Origin: Pontibacter virosus
GTDB taxonomy: Bacteria; Bacteroidota; Bacteroidia; Cytophagales; Hymenobacteraceae
NCBI RefSeq assembly: GCF_003096355.1
Contig: NZ_QEKI01000002.1
Location: 248,001 to 312,000 of the forward strand
DNA: 64,000 bases
Direction of reading: 5' to 3'
In this document: positions 32,257 through 40,056 of the stretch, piece by piece
Numbering within the stretch: the stretch's first letter is position 1
How the letters are laid out: the number at the start of each line of letters is the position of its first letter
Translations under genes and position numbers: made by a program
Notes under the pieces: model-generated
Seen by the model: only the letters and a program-made list of their open reading frames with translations
The model's database searches: none
What the model was told of the DNA's origin: nothing

Positions 32257-32550
32257 AGTTTTAGTTAAAGAAGCGGTGAAAGCGAGCCATCGCCAATGTG
32301 CTGTAAATCTAAAAAATTTGTATCAGCCTAACCAGTTTTTGGGGGTTTAAAGGACAGAAAGTCGCTGCTACCCGACATATAACAATTGGAACACATTATT
32401 TGTATTAATAACAGTCGACATCACATTGAATCAAACTCAACTGATATAGTCTTGTAATATGACTAGTCAGGACTTAACGAAGAAAATTACAGGCTAAAGT
32501 AAATTTTTCAAAAAAATAATCAAATTGCTGGCTTTATATCTTACCCTTTA

Positions 32551-32558
32551 TATATTTG
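32551..32558 (+). promoter_or_regulatory. -7 promoter element TATATTTG
   Basis: An exact TAnnTTTG element about 108 bp before the ATG at 32666. TTG at 32525-32527 is 23 bp away, slightly longer than usual. A six-codon ATG frame (32626-32643) lies in the leader. The remainder of 32257-32550 is AT-rich with no gene seen. Confidence 0.5.
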
Positions 32559-32665
32559 TAAAAAAGTGGAAGACATTTACCGAATACTGCCTAAGGCTTG
32601 TCAGTTTAACTGGGTAGCCCCAACTATGAAACAACGTATCTGAAGGCTACAAACATTTGACGCAT

Positions 32666-33349
32666 ATGGCAGAAAGCAGAATTGGAGACCAGGCAATCGA
32701 ATTCCTTGGATCCTACTATGCCAAACATGAAAAAAAATCTGGTCTATTAGTAAACAGGCTCGTGCCCACTCACCAGGGTACCTTTGCTGATGCGCTGTTT
32801 GCTTACCAGAAGCACGACAACTGCTTTTTTGCCATTTCCCTCAACATCTCCGCCTCCAACAAGCTCGCGCGCCTGCTGAGTACCTACAAGAAAAAGGGAC
32901 TGGGCAGAAGCCGCTACTTTACCGCAGCTTTTATTTTCAGCGCAGCAGCCTACCTCTGCTACCTGACCGGTAGTTGGCTGGCAGTCGCTTTAATTCCTGC
33001 CATCCTTGCTATTGCTGGCTTTTTCCTGCACTCCAGGTTACGTAAGCGCTACCTGCAGCAGCAGTTGAAAGAGGCGGTAGACCAACTCAAGCAGCAACCT
33101 GGCGACCACCAGTGGCTAGGTATACAGGTGAGCAGCCTGTGCTGGCGCGGCAATGAAATGGCGGACTACCTCTCCAAGCTGTGCGAACGAAAAGGAATTG
33201 GCCTGCTGACAGTAGGGAAACGCTCCCGCCTCACCCTGCGTCAGGAGCCACGACTGGCCACCTGCCGCCGCACTGACTTCCTTTCATACTATACCCAAGG
33301 CGAAAACCTGCGCAGAGAGCTGTCTGACCAGTTTATGCGGGTTGCTTAG
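32666..33349 (+). CDS. two-helix membrane protein, family not recognised
   Basis: 227 residues from the ATG at 32666; a TTG nine bases upstream is the alternative. Residues about 1-80 form a mixed alpha/beta domain (VNRLVPTHQGTFADALFAYQ, NCFFAISLNIS). Two membrane helices follow at about 90-130, joined by a short loop, then a basic cytoplasmic helix (HSRLRKRYLQQQLKE) and a C-terminal domain with QWLGIQVSSLCWRG. The N-terminal half loosely recalls restriction-endonuclease-fold domains, but no catalytic set can be pointed to, so I leave the function open. Confidence 0.68.
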   Translation: MAESRIGDQAIEFLGSYYAKHEKKSGLLVNRLVPTHQGTFADALFAYQKHDNCFFAISLNISASNKLARLLSTYKKKGLGRSRYFTAAFIFSAAAYLCYLTGSWLAVALIPAILAIAGFFLHSRLRKRYLQQQLKEAVDQLKQQPGDHQWLGIQVSSLCWRGNEMADYLSKLCERKGIGLLTVGKRSRLTLRQEPRLATCRRTDFLSYYTQGENLRRELSDQFMRVA

Positions 33350-33460
33350 ACCGCAAATAAAAATGCGCCTCAGCCACTACTAATCCTTTCCCTCCTGCGT
33401 ACAAATGTCAAAAGCCGTACAGTCTGCAAGGACTGATGGCCAGACTCGACCTTTGCGCCC

Positions 33461-33832
33461 ATGAGAAAATACCTGAGCATACTCTCCCTGGCGGCTCTCC
33501 TCCTGGCTGGATGCCAGACGCAGGACGGCTTTCAGATCCCCAACACGCAGCCCGACATGCGGGGCAGTATCACCAACATCAAAAAGACTAACTCCAAAAA
33601 GAAGGAAGGCGTGGCCGTGGTTATGGTGGAATCTGTGGAAGGTGTACCAACCACCCTTACCAAAGCGACTTTGCGCATTGATGCTAAAACTTACATCGAA
33701 AACCTGCAGGGAGCCACACTTCGGTTAGAACATTTGCGCGAAGGGCAGTTAGTAGAGGCTTGGTTTGATGAACAAGTTGTGGAGGCGTCTCCGGTGCAGG
33801 CCCATGCATCCGCCATACGGGTAAGCAATTAG
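33461..33832 (+). CDS. small lipoprotein, probably OB-fold
   Basis: 123 residues. The lipoprotein signal is SILSLAALLLAGC (Cys about 18). The mature region alternates beta strands (MRGSITNIKKTN, VAVVMVESVEGV, TKATLRIDAKTYIE, EGQLVEAWFDEQ) in a way that resembles small OB-fold lipoproteins such as DUF3221-type; this is pattern matching only. The Rieske gene starts 8 bp after its stop, so the two are probably one transcript. Confidence 0.72.
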   Translation: MRKYLSILSLAALLLAGCQTQDGFQIPNTQPDMRGSITNIKKTNSKKKEGVAVVMVESVEGVPTTLTKATLRIDAKTYIENLQGATLRLEHLREGQLVEAWFDEQVVEASPVQAHASAIRVSN

Positions 33833-33840
33833 TTGGAAAG

Positions 33841-34203
33841 ATGGAACAGAAACAGACGCGCTATACCTGGCACAAGGTATTTGACAGCGTGACAGAAGCC
33901 CACGAGCAGGTGCCCCCTCGCAAACTGAAGCAGTTGGTGCTGGATGGCCGGTCCATCTGCTTTGCGCATACCGCCTCCGGCTTTTTTGCCCTCGACGATG
34001 TCTGCCCACATCTGGGCTATTCCCTCAGCAAGGGCACCACCAATTACCTGGATGAAGTGATATGCCCCTGGCACAGCTACAGGTATAGCATGCGGGACGG
34101 GCGTGAGTGCGAGTTCCGTACCCGTAAAGCGGTTCTGCACCCGGTGGAGTTAAGAGAAGAAGGTGTATTTGTAGGAATTGAACAGGCCGCCGCTACGATC
34201 TGA
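33841..34203 (+). CDS. Rieske [2Fe-2S] protein
   Basis: 120 residues, essentially one Rieske domain. The cluster ligands are in CPHLGYSLSKG and CPWHSYRYSMRDG (C-x-H and C-x2-H at the usual spacing of about 17). There is no signal or membrane anchor, so it is a soluble electron carrier like those that serve ring-hydroxylating or nitrite-reductase-type oxidoreductases. No oxygenase partner lies nearby. Its start follows the lipoprotein gene by 8 bp. Confidence 0.9.
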   Translation: MEQKQTRYTWHKVFDSVTEAHEQVPPRKLKQLVLDGRSICFAHTASGFFALDDVCPHLGYSLSKGTTNYLDEVICPWHSYRYSMRDGRECEFRTRKAVLHPVELREEGVFVGIEQAAATI

Positions 34204-34307
34204 AAAGGAGTCTTTTACCCTTACACGGGGGCATTCCACTCAAAATAGGGCGATTTCTGAGGCTAAGGCGTTCTAATTGTTTACATTGAGGCCCAACCAA
34301 AAATGTG

Positions 34308-34787
34308 ATGTCTATGGCAACCAGAATTATTCGTCCGGAACCTACGCCATCTGCACCAGTAGAGCTTCGTCACATAATGGGTGAGCTATATGTGACCATT
34401 CAGCTTAAAAAAGACTACATAGAAGCCAAGTGGCAGGGCCATATAACGGCTGATAATGTGGTGTGCGCAGCGCAAGCCTTTCTCGAGTTTTTAAGAAAAA
34501 ACCCATGCCAGAAGCTACTCAACGATAAGTCAGAAGTAACCGGGGACTGGCAGGAAGCCAACGACTGGCTGCAGTTTGAGTGGCTGCCACAAGCACTTGG
34601 AGCGGGTCTGCGCTACCTGGCGCACGTTTACTCCCTGAGCATGTTCAGCAAACTCGCTGCCCGAGAGCTTGAAGAGCGTATCACCCCCCAGCTCTCCATG
34701 AAAAACTTTTATGAACGACGCCTAGCCGAAGAGTGGCTCCTGGAGCAGGAAGACACTGCCGCTGGCCAGCGGGCTGCCAGGGCTTAG
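34308..34787 (+). CDS. SpoIIAA/STAS-like hypothetical protein
   Basis: 159 residues from ATG 34308, with a GTG directly before it. The core (YIEAKWQGHITADNVVCAAQAFLEFL, KLLNDKSEVTGDWQEANDWL, WLPQALGAGLRYLAHVYS) aligns with the protein at 58899-59315, sharing W-x-G, the LND/LNDN turn, W-x-x-x-x-x-W and GL-x-Y/F-x-AHV. The alpha/beta order resembles SpoIIAA-like (STAS/SEC14-type) single-domain proteins. Function is unknown. Its end overlaps the convergent small gene by 4 bp. Confidence 0.72.
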   Translation: MSMATRIIRPEPTPSAPVELRHIMGELYVTIQLKKDYIEAKWQGHITADNVVCAAQAFLEFLRKNPCQKLLNDKSEVTGDWQEANDWLQFEWLPQALGAGLRYLAHVYSLSMFSKLAARELEERITPQLSMKNFYERRLAEEWLLEQEDTAAGQRAARA

Positions 34788-34981
34788 TGCACATTAGCAG
34801 CAACCGCTTGTGGCGCAACAGGTGTGATCACGACTGTATCGAGCAGTACTGACATCACAGGCTCTTCTATTTCAACATGGCTGGCGACAGTAGCATCAAC
34901 TGCTTGTGTGTTTTTAGCATTTGGTTGCATGGCAAGACCGAAGCAAGATACTGTGGCGGCGATTACAAATAATACTTTCAT
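34784..34981 (-). CDS. 65-residue exported protein
   Basis: A signal peptide (MKVLFVIAATVSCFGLAMQ) precedes a short acidic-to-neutral mature part rich in Val, Ala and Thr. No family is recognised. It is supported as a gene by a full promoter (TTG-20 bp-TAACTTTG at 35021-35051) 40 bp upstream on the same strand and by a plausible export signal. The mature peptide has no cysteine. It overlaps the convergent STAS-like gene by 4 bp. Confidence 0.65.
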   Translation of the reverse strand: MKVLFVIAATVSCFGLAMQPNAKNTQAVDATVASHVEIEEPVMSVLLDTVVITPVAPQAVAANVH

Positions 34982-35020
34982 GGCTTTAATATTTAGATGG
35001 TTATCAATTAATTACTGTGA

Positions 35021-35051
35021 CAAAGTTATTCTATAGTACTTTGTTATGCAA
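35021..35051 (-). promoter_or_regulatory. complete Bacteroidota promoter for the 65-residue exported protein
   Basis: On the minus strand TTG (complement of 35049-35051), a 20-bp spacer and TAACTTTG (complement of 35021-35028), identical spacing to the YceI and MarR promoters. Confidence 0.72.
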
Positions 35052-35227
35052 GGTACTGTTACTTAATACACTACTATTTTATACCAAGGGCCTAAAATTA
35101 TCCGTGAAGCTCCTCAATAATCAGACGAACGACACCATCTTTTTAGAGCCAAAAAGAACAATTATTACCAGGTATAGTTATATATAATTTATCAGTTGCA
35201 GGCTTTCTGAGAGATAATGCGCTGCAT

Positions 35228-35260
35228 TTGTCCTTTCCCCAAAAATTAGCTTTAATTTTG
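35228..35260 (+). promoter_or_regulatory. promoter of the APC permease
   Basis: TTG at 35228-35230 and TAATTTTG at 35253-35260, spacer 22 bp, 62 bp before the start codon. Confidence 0.6.
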
Positions 35261-35322
35261 CCCTTCAGCCTCTACCCATTTACTGGTTTGCAGGCTATTT
35301 AAGTAGGTATAAGACAGTTTCG

Positions 35323-36810
35323 ATGCAGGATATAGAGGAAGTAAAGCAAATACAGAAAGAGGAAAAAGAAAGCGGGTTTAAGCGGGAAATTACGCTTTTT
35401 GACGCCATCATGATCGTGACCGGTGGCATGATCGGTTCCGGTATATTCATTGTAACCGCAGATATATCCAGGGCAGTCGTAAGTCCGGGCAATATGCTGC
35501 TGGTGTGGGTGCTCTCGGGCTTCCTGACCATGGTGGGTGCCATCAGCTATGGCGAACTCTCGTCCATGTTCCCGAAAGTGGGCGGCCAATACGTATACCT
35601 GAAAGAGGCCTACAACAAGATGGTGGCCTTCCTCTACGGCTGGACGCTCTTTCTTGTGATCCAGACGGGGGTGATCGCAGCAGTGGGCGTAGCTTTCGCC
35701 CGTTTTACCGGAGTGCTTATACCTTGGTTCAGCGAAAGTAACGTGCTGTTTTCTTTGGGCAGCTTTAACTTCACCTCGGTGCAGCTGCTGGCCATCGCGA
35801 GCATCCTATACCTGACGTACATCAACTCCAGGGGCGTGAAGAGTGGCAAGCTGATTCAGAACATATTCGGCAGCACGAAGCTGATCGCCCTGTTCGGCCT
35901 GATCCTTTTCGGTCTGCTTTTCGGTATCAACGACACGGCGGTGCAGGCCAATTTCTCTGATTTCTGGGGCTCAGCAGCTGCCGCCTCGGGAGCCAGCGAA
36001 GCACCTCCGGTAGGTATGGCCTTGATAACAGCCATCGGCATCGCCATGGTGGGTGCCCTGTTCTCCGCCGACTCCTGGAACAACATTGGCTTTTCGGGTG
36101 ACGAGATCGTGAATCCGAAGCGAACAATCGTGCTCAGCATGGTGATCGGCAGCGCGATTGTGATGGGTCTATACCTGATCATCAACCTGGTATACCTGTT
36201 GGTATTGCCCCTCAACGGCGACCCGAACGCGACAGACGTGATGGCGCAAGGCATCAAGTACGCTTCCAACGACCGCGTAGCCACAGCCGTGGCAGAGGTG
36301 ATTGGAGGTTATCCAGCTACGGTAGGCATCGCCATCCTGATCATGATCTCCACATTCGGTTGTAACAACGGTGCCATTCTGTCTGGCGCGCGGGTATACT
36401 ATGCCATCGCCAAAGATGGGTTGTTCTTCGAAAAGATGGGGCACCTGAACAAAAACGGCGTGCCGGCGGCCGCCCTGTGGCTACAGTGCGCCTGGGCCTG
36501 TCTGCTTTGCCTCTCCGGCACCTACAACGACCTCCTCGACTACGTGATCTTTGCGGTGATGCTCTTTTACATCCTGACGATTATTGGGGTGTTTGTGCTG
36601 CGTGTGCGCCGCCCGGATCTCAAGCGTCCTTACAAAGCCTTCGGTTACCCGATTCTGCCGGCACTTTATGTTTTGATTGCCTCAGGCATTTGCATCATCC
36701 TGCTCGTCTACAAGCCAGTCTATACCTGGCCAGGCCTGATCATCGTGGCGCTGGGCATACCGGTTTATTATTTCTTCGGAAGCAAGTTTAAGAAGGAGTC
36801 GGGTATGTAA
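35323..36810 (+). CDS. amino acid permease (APC superfamily)
   Basis: 495 residues, twelve predicted membrane helices. The unwound first helix GGMIGSGIFIVTADIS is the substrate site of the APC family, followed by SYGELSSMFPKVGGQYVYLKEAY. The later FSADSWNNIGFSGDEIVNPKRT resembles the helix 6 and loop of LAT-type exchangers, suggesting uptake or exchange of neutral amino acids; specificity is inference. A strong terminator follows. An unbroken cytoplasmic N-terminus of 25 charged residues precedes the first helix. Confidence 0.9.
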   Translation: MQDIEEVKQIQKEEKESGFKREITLFDAIMIVTGGMIGSGIFIVTADISRAVVSPGNMLLVWVLSGFLTMVGAISYGELSSMFPKVGGQYVYLKEAYNKMVAFLYGWTLFLVIQTGVIAAVGVAFARFTGVLIPWFSESNVLFSLGSFNFTSVQLLAIASILYLTYINSRGVKSGKLIQNIFGSTKLIALFGLILFGLLFGINDTAVQANFSDFWGSAAAASGASEAPPVGMALITAIGIAMVGALFSADSWNNIGFSGDEIVNPKRTIVLSMVIGSAIVMGLYLIINLVYLLVLPLNGDPNATDVMAQGIKYASNDRVATAVAEVIGGYPATVGIAILIMISTFGCNNGAILSGARVYYAIAKDGLFFEKMGHLNKNGVPAAALWLQCAWACLLCLSGTYNDLLDYVIFAVMLFYILTIIGVFVLRVRRPDLKRPYKAFGYPILPALYVLIASGICIILLVYKPVYTWPGLIIVALGIPVYYFFGSKFKKESGM

Positions 36811-36832
36811 GTGGTCCACTTTATGAAAATTG

Positions 36833-36869
36833 AAAAGCAGTTTGTCAGGTATGGCGGACTGCTTTTTTT
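36833..36869 (+). terminator. intrinsic terminator of the permease
   Basis: AAAAGCAGT (36833-36841) faces ACTGCTTTTTTT (from 36858). The next gene's -7 element starts immediately after the T run. Confidence 0.85.
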
Positions 36870-36870
36870 G

Positions 36871-36878
36871 TAGCTTTG
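36871..36878 (+). promoter_or_regulatory. -7 promoter element TAGCTTTG
   Basis: An exact TAnnTTTG, 38 bp before the ATG at 36917 that heads the three-gene operon to 38966. Confidence 0.65.
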
Positions 36879-36916
36879 CTGCCTTAATCGGCCAATGGTC
36901 GGAAACACGAAGCTGT

Positions 36917-37570
36917 ATGAGCACCGTTTATTTTATCAGTGGCCTTGGGGCGGACGAGCGCATGTTTCAGTTTCTGCACATCAAATGCAGAAACAAGGTA
37001 TATGTGCGCTGGATTCAGCCTTTTGACAACGAGCCACTGCACGACTATGCGGTACGACTGGCTGGGCAAATTACCGAACCCAACCCGGTGCTGGTGGGCA
37101 TGTCCTTTGGCGGCGTGGTGGCCATTGAGCTGGCTAAGTTTCTGAAACCATGCAAGACCATCCTGATCTCGAGCATCGCCAGTAGCAGAATTTTGCCGTG
37201 GTACTACCGCCTGATGGGTTTTCTGCGGCTGCACCGCATTATACCAGTGTCCTGGCTCAAGCGCTTCCATTTTGTGGGGCCGCTGCTGTTCGGTGCCAGC
37301 ACCAAAGCCGAAAAAGTGCTGCTCAAGCAGGTGATTCTTGAAACTGACCCACACTTCCTGCGCTGGGCCATCGGGCAGTTGCTCAACTGGCAACAACCTG
37401 ACCATTATGAGAACGCCGTGATGATCCACGGCACAGCCGACCGCATCCTGCCGATGAGTACCTACCCGGGTATTATTAAAGTGAAAAGAGCCGGTCACCT
37501 GATGGTTTTGAGCCACGCTTCCGAGATAAGTGCTATCTTGGATAAGATTTTAGAAGATTGCGAAACATGA
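36917..37570 (+). CDS. alpha/beta hydrolase
   Basis: 217 residues from ATG 36917, chosen because the promoter and terminator exclude earlier starts. VYFISGLGADERMF is the first strand and oxyanion loop, GMSFGG the nucleophile elbow (Ser in G-x-S-x-G), and MIHGTADRILP then GHLMV the acid and histidine positions. The cap is small. Substrate unknown; it stands first in an operon with a small protein and an FAD oxidoreductase. Its TGA overlaps the next ATG. Confidence 0.85.
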   Translation: MSTVYFISGLGADERMFQFLHIKCRNKVYVRWIQPFDNEPLHDYAVRLAGQITEPNPVLVGMSFGGVVAIELAKFLKPCKTILISSIASSRILPWYYRLMGFLRLHRIIPVSWLKRFHFVGPLLFGASTKAEKVLLKQVILETDPHFLRWAIGQLLNWQQPDHYENAVMIHGTADRILPMSTYPGIIKVKRAGHLMVLSHASEISAILDKILEDCET

Positions 37571-37824
37571 CAACAGATAAAAAGAAATTCATTATCAAGA
37601 CGCCGGACGGCCAGACAGCCGACCTCACCAATGCAACTACCCTCCGCAGCAACAACCTCTACCCTTTCGGTCGACACAACTACTCCATCTATGAAAGCCC
37701 GGAAGGCGTATTTGTACGTGGCTTTAACAGTGGCGAGCGTGAGATCATGCTCACCGGCTTTGAGATAATTGACGAGGCGACGGCCCGCAACTACAAGCAT
37801 ACCTACACCCGCGAAGACGAGTAG
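37567..37824 (+). CDS. 85-residue protein, family not recognised
   Basis: Starts at ATG 37567, overlapping the hydrolase stop by four bases, which indicates translational coupling. The sequence (FIIKTPDGQTADLTNATTLR, then YPFGRHNYSIYESPEGVFVRGF) is soluble and beta-rich with an acidic end (TREDE). No motif points to a function. The FAD oxidoreductase begins 2 bp after its stop, so it belongs to the same unit and could be an accessory of either enzyme. Confidence 0.75.
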   Translation: MTTDKKKFIIKTPDGQTADLTNATTLRSNNLYPFGRHNYSIYESPEGVFVRGFNSGEREIMLTGFEIIDEATARNYKHTYTREDE

Positions 37825-37826
37825 CC

Positions 37827-38966
37827 ATGGAGTTGAGTTTCTGGGAAAAAGAATCGTATTTCAGCAACATCGACGTGCTTATTGTGGGCAGCGGCATCGT
37901 GGGTTTGAACGCGGCGCTATACCTCAAAACACAGCAGCCCGCCCTGAAAGTAATGGTGGTAGAGCGTGGACTATTGCCTACTGGGGCCAGCACCCGCAAC
38001 GCCGGCTTCGCTTGCTTCGGCAGTCCCTCGGAGCTACTCGACGATCTGAGCCACCACAGCGAGGATGAGGTATTTGCGCTGGTAGAGCGGCGCTGGCGAG
38101 GGTTGCAGCGCCTGCGCCAGAACCTCGGCGACCAGGCCATTGACTACCACCACTGGGGTGGCTACGAACTGTTTGAGGAAAGCCAAAAGCCGCTGTATGA
38201 AGCCTGTCTCGAGCAATTGCCCTACCTCAACAAGCAGCTGCAGCAGGTGACCGGTGAGCAGGATATCTACCGCCCGGCCGACCACAAGATCAGTGATTTC
38301 GGATTTAAGCAGCTAGCCCATTTGATCGAAAGCACAGCCGAGGGGCAGATCGATACGGGTAAGATGATACTGGCACTCACGCAGAAGGTACAGGCCCTGG
38401 GTGTGATCGTGCTGAACGGACTGGAGATTGAAAGTCTGCAGGAGGAAAGCACAGGCATCACCGCCCTCACAAAACAAGGCATTGCTATACCTGCCCGTGC
38501 GGCCCTGGTTGCGACCAACGGCTTTGCCCGCCAGTTGCTACCGCAATTGCAGGTGGCACCGGCCCGGGCGCAGGTACTCATCACCAAGCCTATACCTGAC
38601 CTGCGGTTCAAAGGCACCTTTCACTACGACAAAGGATTCTACTACTTCCGCAATATCGGCAATCGGGTACTTTTCGGCGGTGGTCGCAACCTCGACTTCG
38701 AAACCGAAGAGACCACAGAGATGGGCTTGACAGAACTGGTGCAGAACAAGCTGGACGAACTGTTGCGAGAAGTCATCCTACCTGGTACGCCCTATGAAGT
38801 AGAACAGCGCTGGAGCGGCATCATGGGTGTGGGATCTAGCAAGTCAACCATCGTGCAGCCAGTATCGGAGCACGTGTGCTGCGCCGTGCGCATGGGCGGC
38901 ATGGGTGTGGCAATCGGTTCACTGGTAGGGGAAGAGGGGGCTGCACTGGTATTAGAGAGGCTGTAG
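37827..38966 (+). CDS. FAD-dependent oxidoreductase (D-amino-acid-oxidase/DAO type)
   Basis: 379 residues. VLIVGSGIVGLNAALYL is the Rossmann dinucleotide site, VMVVERGLLPTGASTRNAGF the second strand and the signature of glycine/D-amino-acid-oxidase-like enzymes, and GVGSSKSTIVQPVSEHVCCAVRMGGMGVAIG the C-terminal FAD contact. It probably oxidises a secondary or primary amine such as an amino acid derivative. It is the last gene of the hydrolase operon, followed by a bidirectional terminator. Confidence 0.87.
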   Translation: MELSFWEKESYFSNIDVLIVGSGIVGLNAALYLKTQQPALKVMVVERGLLPTGASTRNAGFACFGSPSELLDDLSHHSEDEVFALVERRWRGLQRLRQNLGDQAIDYHHWGGYELFEESQKPLYEACLEQLPYLNKQLQQVTGEQDIYRPADHKISDFGFKQLAHLIESTAEGQIDTGKMILALTQKVQALGVIVLNGLEIESLQEESTGITALTKQGIAIPARAALVATNGFARQLLPQLQVAPARAQVLITKPIPDLRFKGTFHYDKGFYYFRNIGNRVLFGGGRNLDFETEETTEMGLTELVQNKLDELLREVILPGTPYEVEQRWSGIMGVGSSKSTIVQPVSEHVCCAVRMGGMGVAIGSLVGEEGAALVLERL

Positions 38967-39080
38967 AAGGTATACCCAGCGCTTCATAATTTTGACAAAA
39001 GATTACTCGCTGAAAGATACTTTGATTAGGCTTTGACGCCCGACAATAATTGAAAGGTTTCTAACTCACTTCTATAAACA

Positions 39081-39112
39081 AAAAAGGTAAACCGTAAGTG
39101 GTTTACCTTTTT
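39081..39112. terminator. bidirectional intrinsic terminator
   Basis: AAAAAGGTAAACC (39081-39093) is perfectly mirrored by GGTTTACCTTTTT (39100-39112) between convergent genes. Confidence 0.9.
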
Positions 39113-39134
39113 CAGTTTCTATCGTTTGTACGAG

Positions 39135-39356
39135 TTACATTCGTATCCATTGAGTCGAGGTGTTTTGGTTGGGGATCATCAGGCTTTTGGCGGCGTCTTT
39201 CTCCGCTCTATAAAATTCCTGGTACTCTTCTTCGCTCATTTCTTCACGAAGGGCAATGTGGAATTTGGCCAGTTCAGGGTATAATTGGTTGCGTTCCTGG
39301 CGCTCCTGCGGACTGTCTGTGTTAAAATCGTAAAAGGATTTTACAAAATTTTTCAT
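39135..39356 (-). CDS. 73-residue hydrophilic protein
   Basis: A small charged helical protein (SPQERQERNQLYPELAKFH, EEMSEEEYQEFYRAEKDAAK) without signal or membrane segment. I recognise no family. It is framed by two terminators (39081-39112 and 39498-39535), has no longer competing frame, and ends in a natural tail, so I take it as a real gene. No clear promoter was seen in the AT-rich upstream stretch. Confidence 0.65.
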   Translation of the reverse strand: MKNFVKSFYDFNTDSPQERQERNQLYPELAKFHIALREEMSEEEYQEFYRAEKDAAKSLMIPNQNTSTQWIRM

Positions 39357-39497
39357 AATTAAATATTTGATTTAAAGTGAGTTGGAAAACAGTTTTACTC
39401 CCAAGCTTCTTTTTAAGTTGTCTATATTTAGAAGCAGTTTTCCACAATCCGCCCTCACTGCTAGCAAACCCATAAAATCTACCTGACGAAGTCAATA

Positions 39498-39535
39498 ACA
39501 TAAAAGGCCCTACCAGCTGGCAGGGCCTTTTATGT
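39498..39535. terminator. bidirectional intrinsic terminator
   Basis: ACATAAAAGGCCCT (39498-39511) and AGGGCCTTTTATGT (39522-39535) pair perfectly over 14 bp. Confidence 0.9.
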
Positions 39536-39597
39536 AAAATATCAAATACTTATATAGTTGAATCTGTCAAATTCTGCAATTAGAAACAGCTGTCACA

Positions 39598-40053
39598 TTA
39601 CTGACTGAGGTGCTTAAAATAGAGACCGGTTGCCACCAGCAGGAGTTTGGTTAGCTCAGGAATATCCCGTGCGATGGAAATCCGGCCAATCGAATTACTA
39701 AAGCTCCCCTGTTCAAAATGCATCAGGCTACTGCCAGCTTCGTCGAACAAATCTCTGCTGCTGTCTGATGCCTTGCCCCCGAACGTAAACTGCTCGCCGG
39801 TGACCAGAGTCGTCGTGGTTTTGCCAAAGCCTGACGTCTTGCTCATACCGATCACTTCGTCTTTGAAGCAGATCGTGACGTCATGTTGGAGCCAGCCCTT
39901 CCTTTGGAAGTAAAGATTGATGCGCTCTGAGCTGAAATCGGCGTCGTTGCTTGCCCAGCCTTTGAAAGCAAGCGCACCAACCACTCCATTTTCGTCACTT
40001 ACAGTATATTTCCGGGACGTCAGGTTCTCTTGTTTCCAGTGCAGCAGCTCCAT
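39598..40053 (-). CDS. hypothetical beta-rich protein
   Basis: 151 residues, soluble except for a weakly hydrophobic end (LTKLLLVATGLYFKHL). The body alternates strands (RKYTVSDENGVVGALAFKGW, TTTTLVTGEQFTFGG), and Gly/Thr turns recall LURP-one/tubby-like beta barrels, but the similarity is too weak to name it. It lies 3 bp after the M49-like peptidase stop on the same strand, so the two are probably one transcript. Confidence 0.65.
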   Translation of the reverse strand: MELLHWKQENLTSRKYTVSDENGVVGALAFKGWASNDADFSSERINLYFQRKGWLQHDVTICFKDEVIGMSKTSGFGKTTTTLVTGEQFTFGGKASDSSRDLFDEAGSSLMHFEQGSFSNSIGRISIARDIPELTKLLLVATGLYFKHLSQ

Positions 40054-40056
40054 AGC